From UBA7683 sp964397855 (GTDB lineage: Bacteria > Patescibacteriota > Saccharimonadia > Saccharimonadales > UBA7683): DNA of 64,000 nucleotides. How positions within the stretch are numbered: position 1 is the stretch's first letter; each line of letters starts with the position of its first letter. Of the stretch, positions 31,072 through 39,912 are shown piece after piece. The DNA is taken from positions 1 to 64,000 of the forward strand of contig CAYNKQ010000002.1 in the NCBI GenBank assembly GCA_964397855.1. Direction: 5' to 3'. Below the pieces are notes generated by a model, which was not told where the DNA came from, ran no database searches, and worked only from the letters and a program-made list of their open reading frames with translations. The translations under genes and the position numbers were made by a program.

Positions 31072-31524
31072 ATGTCTCATCAAGCTGAACAATTAGATAT
31101 TCACACTGTCGGGGGCCCACGCGAAGTCGATATGGCAGCCAGGCTCATAGTCAGTGAACTCTGGCACAACCCTACACCCAAACCAGCAACGGTGGAATAT
31201 GCCAAAAAACGCCTTGTTGGGATGGATCAACTCCAAATCGGAGCCTTTGATAGCAACGGCCAGATGGTGGGAGTAGCTGGTCTGGCTAACGGAAGTACCC
31301 TGGAAGAGCAAAAGTGGGCGTTGGTTGTTGATGTGGCGACCATTAGTAATAAGCGGCGTTCAGGTATTGGGACCGCTGTTATGGGTGCAGTGCATGAGCT
31401 TGCCAGAAGCCAAGGGATCGAAGAGACTGTGATTGTCTCACCTACTAAGGCAGGGGGGGCTTTATATAGGAGGCTGGGCTATCAGTGGGATAATCATGCT
31501 GATGCTTACCGTAAAACTCTGTAG
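31072..31524 (+). CDS. GNAT-family N-acetyltransferase
   Basis: This 150-residue protein has the GNAT fold order. A beta strand (QIGAFDSNGQMVGVAGL) leads to the acetyl-CoA pyrophosphate loop NKRRSGIGTAVMGAVHELA near 100-118, then IEETVIVSPTKAGGALYRRLGYQW, the usual motif B with the C-terminal YxxxGY. The acceptor cannot be predicted. It has its own promoter and no clear Shine-Dalgarno. It is single, converging with the foldase gene. Confidence 0.85.
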   Translation: MSHQAEQLDIHTVGGPREVDMAARLIVSELWHNPTPKPATVEYAKKRLVGMDQLQIGAFDSNGQMVGVAGLANGSTLEEQKWALVVDVATISNKRRSGIGTAVMGAVHELARSQGIEETVIVSPTKAGGALYRRLGYQWDNHADAYRKTL

Positions 31525-31547
31525 AAGTTAATTCAACTACTATGAAA

Positions 31548-32603
31548 CTACTGCTGCGTTTCGCCGTCACTAGACAGTTTTATGTATTCACTCACCTTAT
31601 TTTGTGAGCGGTATTCTTTTAGGTACTGCCCCATGTCTTTCACCTTTATTCGAATAACAGAAGCCTTCACTCGCGTTTCGTCTACTCTTTCCGAAACGGT
31701 AACAACAAAGTAGTCGCTTGAAGTTGCAATCACACCACTCACCTGTCCTGGCTGGAGCTTGAATAGTGCGTCTGAAACTTCTTGCGGTAAATTAGCTCGG
31801 CCTTTCTCTACTACACCAATATCACCACCGAGCTGCTTGGTCTCTAAATCTTCAGAGCTACTTTTTGCTACCTCAGCAAATGGCTTGCCGCCCATGACTT
31901 CACCAAGTGCCGCGGCCGCCCGCTTTGGAGCTTCTTTATCTAGTTGGTGAGCAACCTTCTGACGAAGAATGTTGTCTTTAATATAACGACGTAGTTCTGG
32001 TTCGGTAAAGTTGAAGCTTTCACCAAGGATTTTACTTAAATCACCACCACTTAATTTTATACGTGCCACGACTGTATCAATTTCTTCATTTGAAACGGAG
32101 ACTTTATTCTCTTTCGCTAGTGCGTGAGCAATAGTGTTGGTCATAGCCTTGTCTAGCGCAGAACGCTTTAGATAATCTATTTGGCGTTTACCATCAGGAG
32201 ACTTAAGATCCGTGGTTCCGTATTTTTCTTGCCAATGCACAGACGAACCAAGTTCAAAAAGGTAGCTTTCGTAAGAAGTATGGTTTCCATTAACTTTAGC
32301 TATCGGATATGGAAGTACGCTAGTTACACTGTGAGTAAAGTCGCTAGTACTCTGCCACTTATAAAGTTGCAGCCCAGAAACTCCGCCTAGTAAGATCAGT
32401 GCAAGCGCCACTAGAACTAAAGAGGTCAGTGCAACACGGTGTTTTGAACGATGAAATGGATATTTGAATTGTCTACCTTTGCTCAGTACCTGGTCACGAT
32501 GGTGCGAAACGGTATCATTAGTCACACGAGATTCTTGAGCAGTAGACTCTGCCCCGCTTGAGACAGGCTTTTTGAACTTACTCAACAATTTGGGCTTCTT
32601 CAT
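31548..32603 (-). CDS. Membrane-anchored PpiC/SurA-type peptidyl-prolyl isomerase
   Basis: This 351-residue protein has a basic cytoplasmic N-terminal ~55 residues, a single helix at about 58-80 and an extracytoplasmic foldase. A SurA_N-like helical part (IAKVNGNHTSYESYL, later SVSNEEIDTVVARIK) spans ~100-220. A parvulin domain follows at ~225-310 (GKPFAEVAKSSSEDLETKQLGGDIGVVEKG, then LFKLQPGQVSGVI). It probably helps fold secreted proteins such as the pilus and surface proteins. It overlaps the PH-domain gene start by 26 nt. Confidence 0.88.
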   Translation of the reverse strand: MKKPKLLSKFKKPVSSGAESTAQESRVTNDTVSHHRDQVLSKGRQFKYPFHRSKHRVALTSLVLVALALILLGGVSGLQLYKWQSTSDFTHSVTSVLPYPIAKVNGNHTSYESYLFELGSSVHWQEKYGTTDLKSPDGKRQIDYLKRSALDKAMTNTIAHALAKENKVSVSNEEIDTVVARIKLSGGDLSKILGESFNFTEPELRRYIKDNILRQKVAHQLDKEAPKRAAAALGEVMGGKPFAEVAKSSSEDLETKQLGGDIGVVEKGRANLPQEVSDALFKLQPGQVSGVIATSSDYFVVTVSERVDETRVKASVIRIKVKDMGQYLKEYRSQNKVSEYIKLSSDGETQQ

Positions 32604-33120
32604 CTAGATCCACTCCGCTTTCTTTTATTGCCATTACGATCTTGCTCTGCGTTTCAGCTGGGTGCGGTACTTTTGTCAGTAAAAAATCCCCCACCAAGGT
32701 TTGTATAATTATTGTACCAAATCCAAGTAGGGTTTCTATCATTCCGTGTACTTCATAATTGACACTCAGGATGCGAGAAAGTGAGATATCATTAACGCTG
32801 CGACTTTTAAATACACCTTTCTGGGTAAACTGAATGAATCGCTGGTTAGTCACAATACAGACGCTGTAATTCCAACCAATCCAGTAGTAAAATAGCCCGA
32901 TGCCCCCGATCAGTAAACCATAGCCTATAGGTGAAAGGAACTGAATGAAAAAGTCACCCATGGTGACCACATTTCTGCTCATAAACATACCGACGAGTGC
33001 GCCCCCCAAGATAGCCACCATAAGAATAATCAGGCCTTTTCGCATAACTATAGGGTGTTTTTTAAACACAAATAGCACTTCTTCGTCAGGGAACTGACCC
33101 TTAAATTCTGTCTTTGACAC
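32578..33120 (-). CDS. Membrane protein with bacterial PH domain
   Basis: This 180-residue protein has two hydrophobic helices (about 28-48 and 60-85) and a bPH2-type beta domain (IVTNQRFIQFTQKGVFKSRSVNDISLSRILSV), as in YdbS/YdbT proteins. Start is GTG 33118-33120, with AGGAG about 8 nt upstream. It overlaps the PpiC gene, so the two are coupled. The role is unknown and may be envelope-related. Confidence 0.75.
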   Translation of the reverse strand: MSKTEFKGQFPDEEVLFVFKKHPIVMRKGLIILMVAILGGALVGMFMSRNVVTMGDFFIQFLSPIGYGLLIGGIGLFYYWIGWNYSVCIVTNQRFIQFTQKGVFKSRSVNDISLSRILSVNYEVHGMIETLLGFGTIIIQTLVGDFLLTKVPHPAETQSKIVMAIKESGVDLDEEAQIVE

Positions 33121-33191
33121 TGCTGACTCCTGTTTTAGCGACTTGTTCGATACCCATATTATACGCTACCAAATGATATATTCGCATATGC

Positions 33192-33518
33192 TTATGATAC
33201 AGCTTGTTGTTTTTGCCACACAGAAATAAGCCCGGGTTTATCCTCCGCATTTTTGAGCTCATCAGCTAGTGCTTCAGATATCTCTGCAACGGTGTCGGGA
33301 TATTCGGGGTATACATTTTCAAGCCATTCTATTTGCGCATCTTCGGCTTCAATCGCTTCAAACTCATCTATCTGAGCCTCAGAAAGAAGCTCCGCGATTG
33401 AATACCCAACACGCATCTCCCATTCGGTGTTCACCACCTCTACAAGACTTTCAACGTCGGGATGATTCGCTTCAATACCGTTATCTTGTAACCACTGCTT
33501 ATCTATTGTTGCTGACAT
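33192..33518 (-). CDS. Small acidic protein, DUF5663-like
   Basis: The best start is ATG 33516-33518, with CAGGAG 7 nt upstream, giving 108 residues (MSATIDKQWLQDNGIE...). The protein is very acidic and helical, with a repeated pattern around WLQDNGI and WLENVYPEYPDTVAEISEAL. It resembles DUF5663 proteins as I recall them, found mostly in Candidate Phyla Radiation genomes, with no known function. It stands alone between two membrane protein genes. Confidence 0.65.
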   Translation of the reverse strand: MSATIDKQWLQDNGIEANHPDVESLVEVVNTEWEMRVGYSIAELLSEAQIDEFEAIEAEDAQIEWLENVYPEYPDTVAEISEALADELKNAEDKPGLISVWQKQQAVS

Positions 33519-33632
33519 ACTATTCTCCTGAAATAATTTTAACATCTGAAAAGAATATCTATGGCACGAGTACATTAAACTTACACAAAATAACTCTCTG
33601 ATTATTAAGTGCGGGGATCACTGGGCATGGCT

Positions 33633-34712
33633 CTAGGGTTCTGACAAAGGTACTGATTTGAGAGAGGAGAGAACCCTTATTACGTCGCTGTTCTCAGTGC
33701 GGCTATTTACGGGCTCAAGTGTACTAAAAGTTATCAGCGTGTCTCCAATAGGTACATATCCAATCGTTCGGATCGAATGCCGATTGTAGGCAATGTATAT
33801 CGGCTCACCTCGAGAAGTCGCTCCAATCTGCGTACACGATTGCGTGATACCCCTAGGGTCGCCCAGTGGCCGCTCAATCCCACAGTTAGTAGGTGGTTTA
33901 AAATACTTGGGCATCTTAAAACTTAACACTTCATAAGATGACACACGCTGGCCGGGCGTTTCGTTAGACTTAGTGCTATACCTAAACTCATAGGCTAGCT
34001 CGTCCTTCGTGAGAGAAAAAAGATCTAGACTTGATGGTTCTTGGCTATATCCATTCTTAATGTATGTGGGCTTATAAATAGTGAAATCAATGGCAGCTCG
34101 AGCCTGGTCTTCCATCTGAGCCAACTGCTGCTTGGACTCTCGCGTTTGAATACTGGCGATAACACCCGTAAATAAGATAGCTACCAGGATTAGTGCTGTA
34201 ATGATGCCAGCCTCTGCAAGCGTCGCAATATATTGCTTAGAGTAAAAGGATCTACTCAACTTGGTTATAAACAAAAAATGTAGCAGCGCAAACAGGCCAG
34301 TACCCAGTGGCAATACAAATAAAACTGGAATACGCCAGGGCGCCCACATAGTACTAACGCCAATTCTCGAAAAAAGTATATAGAAGATGGCAAACGTTGC
34401 CAAAGTACTCAGCGAAAGCAGTAACGGTCTTGGTATCCCACCGCGACGTAGTATGAAATACAGCATTACCAGTGATACAAGCAATGCGACTGGCAATATG
34501 AAGACCACAAAAATTACGCTCGAAAAATTAATCCAACCGCGCTGGTCACCCCCCAAGAAGATACCACCACAGATCGCGGGTATCAAGGAGACTAATACAG
34601 TGCCCACAAAAACACGGAGCACTGCATGCTTGTTTTCTGGTCCAGCCAACAAGGTCTCTGGAACCTTGCCTGGCGTTTCAGCAGATGATTGATGTGTATC
34701 GTTTTCTAACAT
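33633..34712 (-). CDS. Multi-pass membrane protein with large outer domain
   Basis: From ATG 34710-34712 the protein has 359 residues. About five hydrophobic helices fill residues ~28-200, the last near a VILVAILFTGVIASI segment. A soluble C-terminal domain of ~150 residues follows (IYKPTYIKNGYSQEPSSL..., ending LSSLKSVPLSEP). It contains two Cys that could pair (NCGIERPLG and TQSCTQIG). The longer ORF start at 34772 would add 20 unlikely residues. No family is recognised. Confidence 0.65.
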   Translation of the reverse strand: MLENDTHQSSAETPGKVPETLLAGPENKHAVLRVFVGTVLVSLIPAICGGIFLGGDQRGWINFSSVIFVVFILPVALLVSLVMLYFILRRGGIPRPLLLSLSTLATFAIFYILFSRIGVSTMWAPWRIPVLFVLPLGTGLFALLHFLFITKLSRSFYSKQYIATLAEAGIITALILVAILFTGVIASIQTRESKQQLAQMEDQARAAIDFTIYKPTYIKNGYSQEPSSLDLFSLTKDELAYEFRYSTKSNETPGQRVSSYEVLSFKMPKYFKPPTNCGIERPLGDPRGITQSCTQIGATSRGEPIYIAYNRHSIRTIGYVPIGDTLITFSTLEPVNSRTENSDVIRVLSSLKSVPLSEP

Positions 34713-34743
34713 AGTGTTTCCAAAATTTAGAGCCTCACTAAAT

Positions 34744-34944
34744 CTATTTCTTAACAAAACATTTACGACCAATTATTTCACCGGGGCAATATCCGCAACC
34801 CGGGAGTAGTGCATCACATATACCATCTGGGTTGTAGTTTTTAATCTCACTTCTTTGCTCTTTAGTCCCCGTCCCATACTGTGACATGAAAATACAAATT
34901 GTTGCCACAAGAAGCAGAACTAGAAGAAGATGTTTTTTCTTCAT
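34744..34944 (-). CDS. Small secreted Cys-rich peptide
   Basis: This 66-residue protein has MKKKHLLLVLLLVATICIFM as signal or anchor. The mature part of about 40 residues carries four Cys in C-x6-C-x2-C-x8-C spacing (ICDALLPGCGYCPGEIIGRKC), then a basic end. TATAGT lies about 9 nt before ATG with no Shine-Dalgarno, so it may be leaderless. It sits 31 nt upstream of the membrane protein gene in the same direction. It could be a disulfide-stabilised peptide or small wall protein. No family is recognised. Confidence 0.55.
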   Translation of the reverse strand: MKKKHLLLVLLLVATICIFMSQYGTGTKEQRSEIKNYNPDGICDALLPGCGYCPGEIIGRKCFVKK

Positions 34945-35000
34945 GAATAAACTATATCAAAAAAAGTGCGTTTGCGTATTAACTTAAGCGTAAGATCTGT

Positions 35001-35075
35001 TGGTACCCCCGAGAGGAATCGAACCTCTATTTTCTCCTTAGGACGGAGTAGTTCTATCCATTGAACTACAGGGGC
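35001..35075 (-). tRNA. tRNA-Arg (CCT anticodon)
   Basis: This 75-nt cloverleaf has acceptor GCCCCTG/CGGGGGT (terminal G-T pair), anticodon loop GTCCTAA (anticodon CCT), T-arm GAGG-TTCGATT-CCTC, discriminator A and encoded CCA. Confidence 0.95.
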
Positions 35076-35127
35076 ATGATGCAAGTATATCACCGTCCAA
35101 ATGACATACTTGCCTAAAGGATGCTGA

Positions 35128-35667
35128 TTATTTTTTAGAAGCAGTTGGGCGAGGCTTGCCCACAACCCTGCCTCGGACTACTGGGCCCTGAGCAGTATCG
35201 TAATCACCATATACTTCGTCATCTTTAAACCAAAGCTTGATTTCTTGCTTGGCTTCTTCAGCGTTCCCTGAGGCGTGGACGATATTAGGCAAGGTTGCGC
35301 CTATAGGATTGGTGTACTCAAGGGTAATGTGCGTGTAGTCGCCCCTGATAGTTCCTGGCGCAGAGTCTTTAGGATCTGTTGTACCAACCATTTTTCGAAC
35401 ATGAAAAACAGCTTCGACGCCTTCAAGTACAAAGACTATCACAGGCGTTTCCGTCATTTGCTTGAGTGTAACGTTATAGATGTCTTCACCCCAACGACTA
35501 ATCAAGCCGCTGATGCCCTCGTAATGCTTATGAAAGTGAAGTTCATCTGGTGCGATCATCTTCATTGCAACAATTTTTAATCCAGCCTTCTCGAAACGAG
35601 AGATAACTTCCCCAATAATACCCCTTTGAATTGTGTCTGGCTTAAGAATGATAAGCGTACGTTCCAT
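35128..35667 (-). CDS. ndk: Nucleoside diphosphate kinase
   Basis: This 179-residue enzyme transfers the gamma phosphate among nucleoside triphosphates. RTLIILKPDTIQRGIIGEVISRFE opens the chain, and the active-site His lies in NIVHASGNAEEAKQEI. GTTDPKDSAPGTIRGDY is also conserved. It carries about 30 extra C-terminal residues (GPVVRGRVVGKPRPTASKK) compared with the usual ~140-150. CAS-type motif HxSDS is altered to HASGN. It is a single gene between tRNA-Arg and uppP. Confidence 0.93.
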   Translation of the reverse strand: MERTLIILKPDTIQRGIIGEVISRFEKAGLKIVAMKMIAPDELHFHKHYEGISGLISRWGEDIYNVTLKQMTETPVIVFVLEGVEAVFHVRKMVGTTDPKDSAPGTIRGDYTHITLEYTNPIGATLPNIVHASGNAEEAKQEIKLWFKDDEVYGDYDTAQGPVVRGRVVGKPRPTASKK

Positions 35668-35709
35668 GAATCTCCTATGTAATTATTTGTGATGAACTTT
35701 AGTATTATA

Positions 35710-36537
35710 TTAGATTATTTTAACAGATATGAGCGCAATCAACACTACTGCAAGCGCAATTCGATACCAACCAAACCAGACAAGACCTTTTTTCTCTAAG
35801 ATCTTAAGAAGAATATGTATTGCTGCTACGCCTGTAACAAATGATATTACGTTAGCAACAACAAATGCCGTAGTTTGAGTTTGAACAAAATTCATACCTT
35901 CATCACTAACCAGAACCTTCAGTGAGGCACCGGCTATGACAGGGATGCTCATTAAAAAACTCCACTCGGCAGCTACTTTAGTCTTAAAGCCTAGTTTTGT
36001 TGCCATCAACATAGTTACGCCGGATCGAGATGAGCCAGATATTAACGAAACACACTGGGCCAGACCGATAAAAAGAGCTTGTCGGTAGCTAATCTTATGA
36101 AGATCATAATTTACTCCGAGTTTTTCCTGGGGTTTCCATCGTGAAGAAAATACCATAAGAGCTCCAATAAATAACAGCATAAAAACAGCTGTGACGGTAT
36201 TATGTAAGTACTTCTGGATGAAATCTTGCAGCGTAAACCCAACAATCACCGCAGGTATGCTGGCGACTACGAGCTTAAGCGTCAGGCTGAGATCACGACG
36301 GCGTACTATATCCATAACTATCTCTAGGATCCTTTTACGGTAATAGATTAAGACCGCCAGTAGTGTCCCGAAACTCACCAGTACGTCGAATTCAAAAGAA
36401 CTTGGATTTTGTAGTACTCGACTCGCGATAAGAACATGTCCCGAGCTTGATACCGGCAGGAATTCAGTGACACCCTGAATGACACCCAATACTATGATTG
36501 TAATTATATTCATATACATTAGTGTACTCGCTTGCAC
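35710..36537 (-). CDS. uppP: Undecaprenyl-diphosphatase (UppP/BacA)
   Basis: This 275-residue polytopic membrane phosphatase recycles the undecaprenyl carrier for wall synthesis. The signature motifs are GVTEFLPVSSSGH (about 19-31) and SGSSRSGVTM (about 167-176), with about eight helices. Two Met codons (residues 7 and 9) could also start it. It fits with the murT-gatD peptidoglycan genes. Confidence 0.95.
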   Translation of the reverse strand: MQASTLMYMNIITIIVLGVIQGVTEFLPVSSSGHVLIASRVLQNPSSFEFDVLVSFGTLLAVLIYYRKRILEIVMDIVRRRDLSLTLKLVVASIPAVIVGFTLQDFIQKYLHNTVTAVFMLLFIGALMVFSSRWKPQEKLGVNYDLHKISYRQALFIGLAQCVSLISGSSRSGVTMLMATKLGFKTKVAAEWSFLMSIPVIAGASLKVLVSDEGMNFVQTQTTAFVVANVISFVTGVAAIHILLKILEKKGLVWFGWYRIALAVVLIALISVKII

Positions 36538-36656
36538 TAGTTAATGTGAATAGATATCGGCTAAATTAAAGATCTCTGAACACATATTGCCATCTAAAAC
36601 ATAGAGACTAGTCAATACCTCTGGTGTTTTGCTTATGGTTTGACTAGACTATAGTT

Positions 36657-37583
36657 ATGAGCCATTACCTTTCAGATACCATTATCGAGTTTCTTGAGTA
36701 CCTTGAAATTGAACAAAATCGCTCGCAAAAGACTATAGCTAACTACCACCATTACCTCATGCGATTAGTCGAATTTGCTGGTGATGAGCCGGTGAACACA
36801 ATAAATATAGAAACCGTTAGAAAGTGGCGACTCTGGCTCAACAGGTTACACGACTCTCACGGTGATGAGATCTCTATAACAACTCAGAACTACCACCTTA
36901 TTGCCCTTCGCAGTTTTTTAAAATTTTGTTCAAAACGAGAAATCACAACATTACCCCCTGAGAAAATAGAGCTCGCACGAATAAAACGAAAACGAGTAAC
37001 ATTTTTGAATCAGGAAGAGCTTGAAGCACTTTTTGCGCAGCCCGAAGTGAACACAAAAATTGGTCTCCGTGACAGAACTATCCTGGAACTCCTTTTTAGT
37101 GGCGGCCTGCGTGTCTCCGAGTTAGTTGCGTTAGACATTGGCCATGTGAGCACAAAAAGACGGGAGTTCACCGTCCGCGGGAAAGGTCAGAAAGACCGTC
37201 CAATATTCATGAGTGAATCAGCAGCGATTTGGATAGATACCTACCTAGAACAACGAGGTGACAGCTCCCCTGCTTTATTTATTCGCTATGGGGGCGCTAA
37301 AGAACAAGACACCACTGGCGACTTTCTTCGTCTTACCCCAAGAAGTATTCAAAGAATAATCGCCCGCTACGCAAAACTGGCTGGAATCACAAAAAAAGTT
37401 TCACCCCACACCCTCCGTCACAGCTTTGCTACAGATCTACTAATGAACGGGGCTGACATTCGAAGTGTTCAGACTATGCTCGGCCACAGTGACATCTCGA
37501 CTACACAAATATACACCCACGTCACCGACCAGCATCTCAAAGATGTCCATAAAAAATTCCATCAAGATATCATCATAAAGTAA
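36657..37583 (+). CDS. Tyrosine recombinase, XerC/XerD type
   Basis: This 308-residue recombinase has an N-terminal SAM-like DNA-binding domain (IEFLEYLEIEQNRSQKTIANY). The catalytic domain has R in LLFSGGLRVSELVALD, K in RGKGQKDRPIF, HTLRHSFATDLL, GHSDISTTQIY with the final Tyr in IYTHV. All catalytic residues (R, K, H, R, H, Y) are present, so it should be active. It most likely resolves chromosome dimers. There are no signs of an integrated element. No Shine-Dalgarno is seen. TAGACT/TATAGT lies just before ATG. Confidence 0.92.
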   Translation: MSHYLSDTIIEFLEYLEIEQNRSQKTIANYHHYLMRLVEFAGDEPVNTINIETVRKWRLWLNRLHDSHGDEISITTQNYHLIALRSFLKFCSKREITTLPPEKIELARIKRKRVTFLNQEELEALFAQPEVNTKIGLRDRTILELLFSGGLRVSELVALDIGHVSTKRREFTVRGKGQKDRPIFMSESAAIWIDTYLEQRGDSSPALFIRYGGAKEQDTTGDFLRLTPRSIQRIIARYAKLAGITKKVSPHTLRHSFATDLLMNGADIRSVQTMLGHSDISTTQIYTHVTDQHLKDVHKKFHQDIIIK

Positions 37584-37591
37584 CTACCCGA

Positions 37592-38731
37592 CTAGGGAGT
37601 GCAGTTAGATTTAAACGAAAGTGGATTGACGCCAAGGGAGTAGTTTTTACAAATGCCCTCGCCAGCCACTATTGAAGCGTCTGGCGTACTATCATAAGCA
37701 AATTCACCGCCAATACTCACGTCTTGCTGAATGCGTCGAAAAATATTCCCTCCCGCTTTGCCGGTTACGTCAATTGTTATTAACGAATCCTTTAGCGATA
37801 CTTCTTGCTCGCTAGCTCCAGAACCACTGATGAGTTTTACACTAAAATCTGTGCCACTATAAAATGTACTGAGACGAAGGTAAATGGCCTGCGCATTAAA
37901 GTCGTACCCACTCCCTAGATTTATATCTTGGTAACACGAGTAATCTCCTCCCTTAAAACCTGCCGGGATAGAGTCAGAGTTGTAGCACGAAGCATTAGTG
38001 AATAATTTTGCTTGCTGAGACTCCAGTGATTCAGACGTAGTAAATACTTGGGAACCGCCGTGAGCAACAACCGTTGGGTTAAGAAATGTAACCCGCTGTT
38101 GCGTCTGACTGCTATTTGCGCTCGCAATCGGTCTATTGACTAGCGTCGCCCTCAGTAGGGGGTGAATTGGACGATTATTATCAATTACAGAACCACTTAG
38201 AGCGAACCATCTGTATTTTGGAGGAAATTCAGCGACAGCACCAGTGCGAGCAACACTGGTAACCGGATCGGTTGAGCCATCTTGCTTCTTTTTTGACCAA
38301 CTTATTCGGATTGTGAATGGACCGGGCTGTGTGCTATCGGCGGGCAGAATGCGAGTAGTTGCGTTATTCGACCAATTTTCACCAAGCGAGCCATTGAGAG
38401 CCCTTGGATTTACAGTTATAAGTTGGCACGTGTAGCTTAGGCTGTACGCAGTGCCCGAAGCACCTAGTACACCTAGATCATTAAGCGGTGAGCATGTACT
38501 TTTGTTCACTCGCTTCGAAGGATCATTTTTTAGTATTCGAACAGCATCTTGTACCCCAGACTCTGCAGCATAATAAGCCCTGTTGCCAAGGTCATAGTTT
38601 ATGGCGTTTTTCTGTTGTGAAACAACCGTACGCACATATACAGTAGCTACAATGGTGATAATAATTGAGAATAAAACGACACTCAAAAGTGAAACTGCAC
38701 CAGATTGGTTTAGTTTTTTTGCTCTCTTCAT
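37592..38731 (-). CDS. PilX-like pilus assembly protein
   Basis: This 379-residue protein begins MKRAKKLNQSGAVSLLSVVL, with a hydrophobic helix (about 11-35). RAYYAAESGVQDAVRIL follows, the YYAAESG(x)Q pattern of PilX/GspK-type minor pilins. The helix lacks the classical Glu at +5 (GAVSLLS), as in PilX. The rest is a large Ser/Thr-rich extracellular domain with several Cys. It is the last gene of the minor-pilin group, converging with xer. Confidence 0.8.
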   Translation of the reverse strand: MKRAKKLNQSGAVSLLSVVLFSIIITIVATVYVRTVVSQQKNAINYDLGNRAYYAAESGVQDAVRILKNDPSKRVNKSTCSPLNDLGVLGASGTAYSLSYTCQLITVNPRALNGSLGENWSNNATTRILPADSTQPGPFTIRISWSKKKQDGSTDPVTSVARTGAVAEFPPKYRWFALSGSVIDNNRPIHPLLRATLVNRPIASANSSQTQQRVTFLNPTVVAHGGSQVFTTSESLESQQAKLFTNASCYNSDSIPAGFKGGDYSCYQDINLGSGYDFNAQAIYLRLSTFYSGTDFSVKLISGSGASEQEVSLKDSLITIDVTGKAGGNIFRRIQQDVSIGGEFAYDSTPDASIVAGEGICKNYSLGVNPLSFKSNCTP

Positions 38732-39382
38732 TTACAGCCTCCTACTACTTGTTACATATCGAAAAGATTCAACGGAGCATGAGCGAACCGCAACAGTCTG
38801 ACTCGAGCCTTTGCACGTAATGTTAAATGGATTGTCTTGTAGACCATTAAACGCGTCTGCCGCGCCAGCTGTTAAAACACCAGCTACTCGATACAATCCC
38901 TTAGTACTTTGGTCGCTCGGCGAGTCTACTTTTTCTACAGAAAATGTACGAACCTTGAACCGCTCATCAACAATAACAGTGCGGTTAGAAGGGTTGGGTG
39001 AATCCTTACATGAAGCCGCAGCATCTCTATACAAACCACCTGATACCGAATCTTGGTTTGGCTGAGAAGACACGCTCCAATAATACCTAACTCCGTCCAT
39101 GCATACAGCGCCAAGTCCTTGCTGGCACTTTCCATCACCAATTAGACCACTACAATTTATTACTTCCGTCTGCAAGCCACTATTGCGTATATTGCGTGTA
39201 ATCTCTTCTGTGGTTCGCTGAGAGCTTTCGGAAAGCTCTTTTCTAATAACACCTCGTGTGAATACTCGGTTCATACCGATAAAGCCGACCGTCGCTATTA
39301 CCATAACAGAAGTGAACAGTGTCATTGCGAGCAGCAGCTCTATAAGTGTCGTTCCCCGTTCATCACTTAAAATACTTTTCAT
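38732..39382 (-). CDS. Minor type IV prepilin (PilW/GspJ-like)
   Basis: This 216-residue protein has a leader MKSILSDERG cut by PilD before TTLIELLLAMTLFTSVMV (Glu at +5), then RTTEEITRNIRNSGLQ. Cysteines around CSGLIGDGKCQQGLGAVC suggest disulfides outside the membrane. It abuts the preceding and following genes, so it belongs to the minor-pilin operon. Confidence 0.85.
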   Translation of the reverse strand: MKSILSDERGTTLIELLLAMTLFTSVMVIATVGFIGMNRVFTRGVIRKELSESSQRTTEEITRNIRNSGLQTEVINCSGLIGDGKCQQGLGAVCMDGVRYYWSVSSQPNQDSVSGGLYRDAAASCKDSPNPSNRTVIVDERFKVRTFSVEKVDSPSDQSTKGLYRVAGVLTAGAADAFNGLQDNPFNITCKGSSQTVAVRSCSVESFRYVTSSRRL

Positions 39383-39912
39383 TTATTCAGCCTTAAAATA
39401 ACTGTTGAATTTTCTTGTTTTTGGACACCCCCCGTCGAGGTCCAACATGAACGTATATAAAAATCCATGTACCCCGCAGAAGCTGGCTCCGATACTTCTT
39501 GCAACTGCACCCATGTCACAGCGCTATTATCATTAACTTTTAACCGTTTTACGCCATCTTGTGCGGCGACATTCGCATCAAAGTGAAAACTATTGGCTAC
39601 AGCGCCATTCACACCTAAGTTATCACACGCATCCGCGGCGGGTGCCGAAGAAACTGAATTGAATACCGTTGAGCCCCCAAATTTTTTTGAAATAACTTGT
39701 GTAGCATCGTTGTTGTACATAGACTTAATAATTTCAGCTTGCTCCTTTATCTGGTTCACCATGACGACGCGCTGACGAGCCGCCAGACTAAGTTGAGTAG
39801 ATCGGTTAACAATAGCCCATGAAGTAAATAAAATAGCAGAAAGTAGCGTCATGGAGAGCATGACTTCAATTATAGTGTCACCTTTAGTAGAGAGTCTGAT
39901 CATATGGTACAA
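39379..39912 (-). CDS. Minor type IV prepilin
   Basis: This 177-residue protein has the prepilin leader MYHMIRLSTKG followed by DTIIEVMLSMTLLSAILF (Glu at +5, Asp instead of Phe at +1). The usual helical spine and a Ser/Ala-rich globular domain with two Cys follow. It overlaps its neighbours by 4 and up to 13 nt. It is likely part of the tip complex with the other minor pilins. Confidence 0.82.
   Translation of the reverse strand: MYHMIRLSTKGDTIIEVMLSMTLLSAILFTSWAIVNRSTQLSLAARQRVVMVNQIKEQAEIIKSMYNNDATQVISKKFGGSTVFNSVSSAPAADACDNLGVNGAVANSFHFDANVAAQDGVKRLKVNDNSAVTWVQLQEVSEPASAGYMDFYIRSCWTSTGGVQKQENSTVILRLNK

Noticed and set aside
36657..37583. Integrase of a mobile element
   Set aside because: No att-like repeats, tRNA junction or phage genes nearby. 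The protein looks like a housekeeping Xer.
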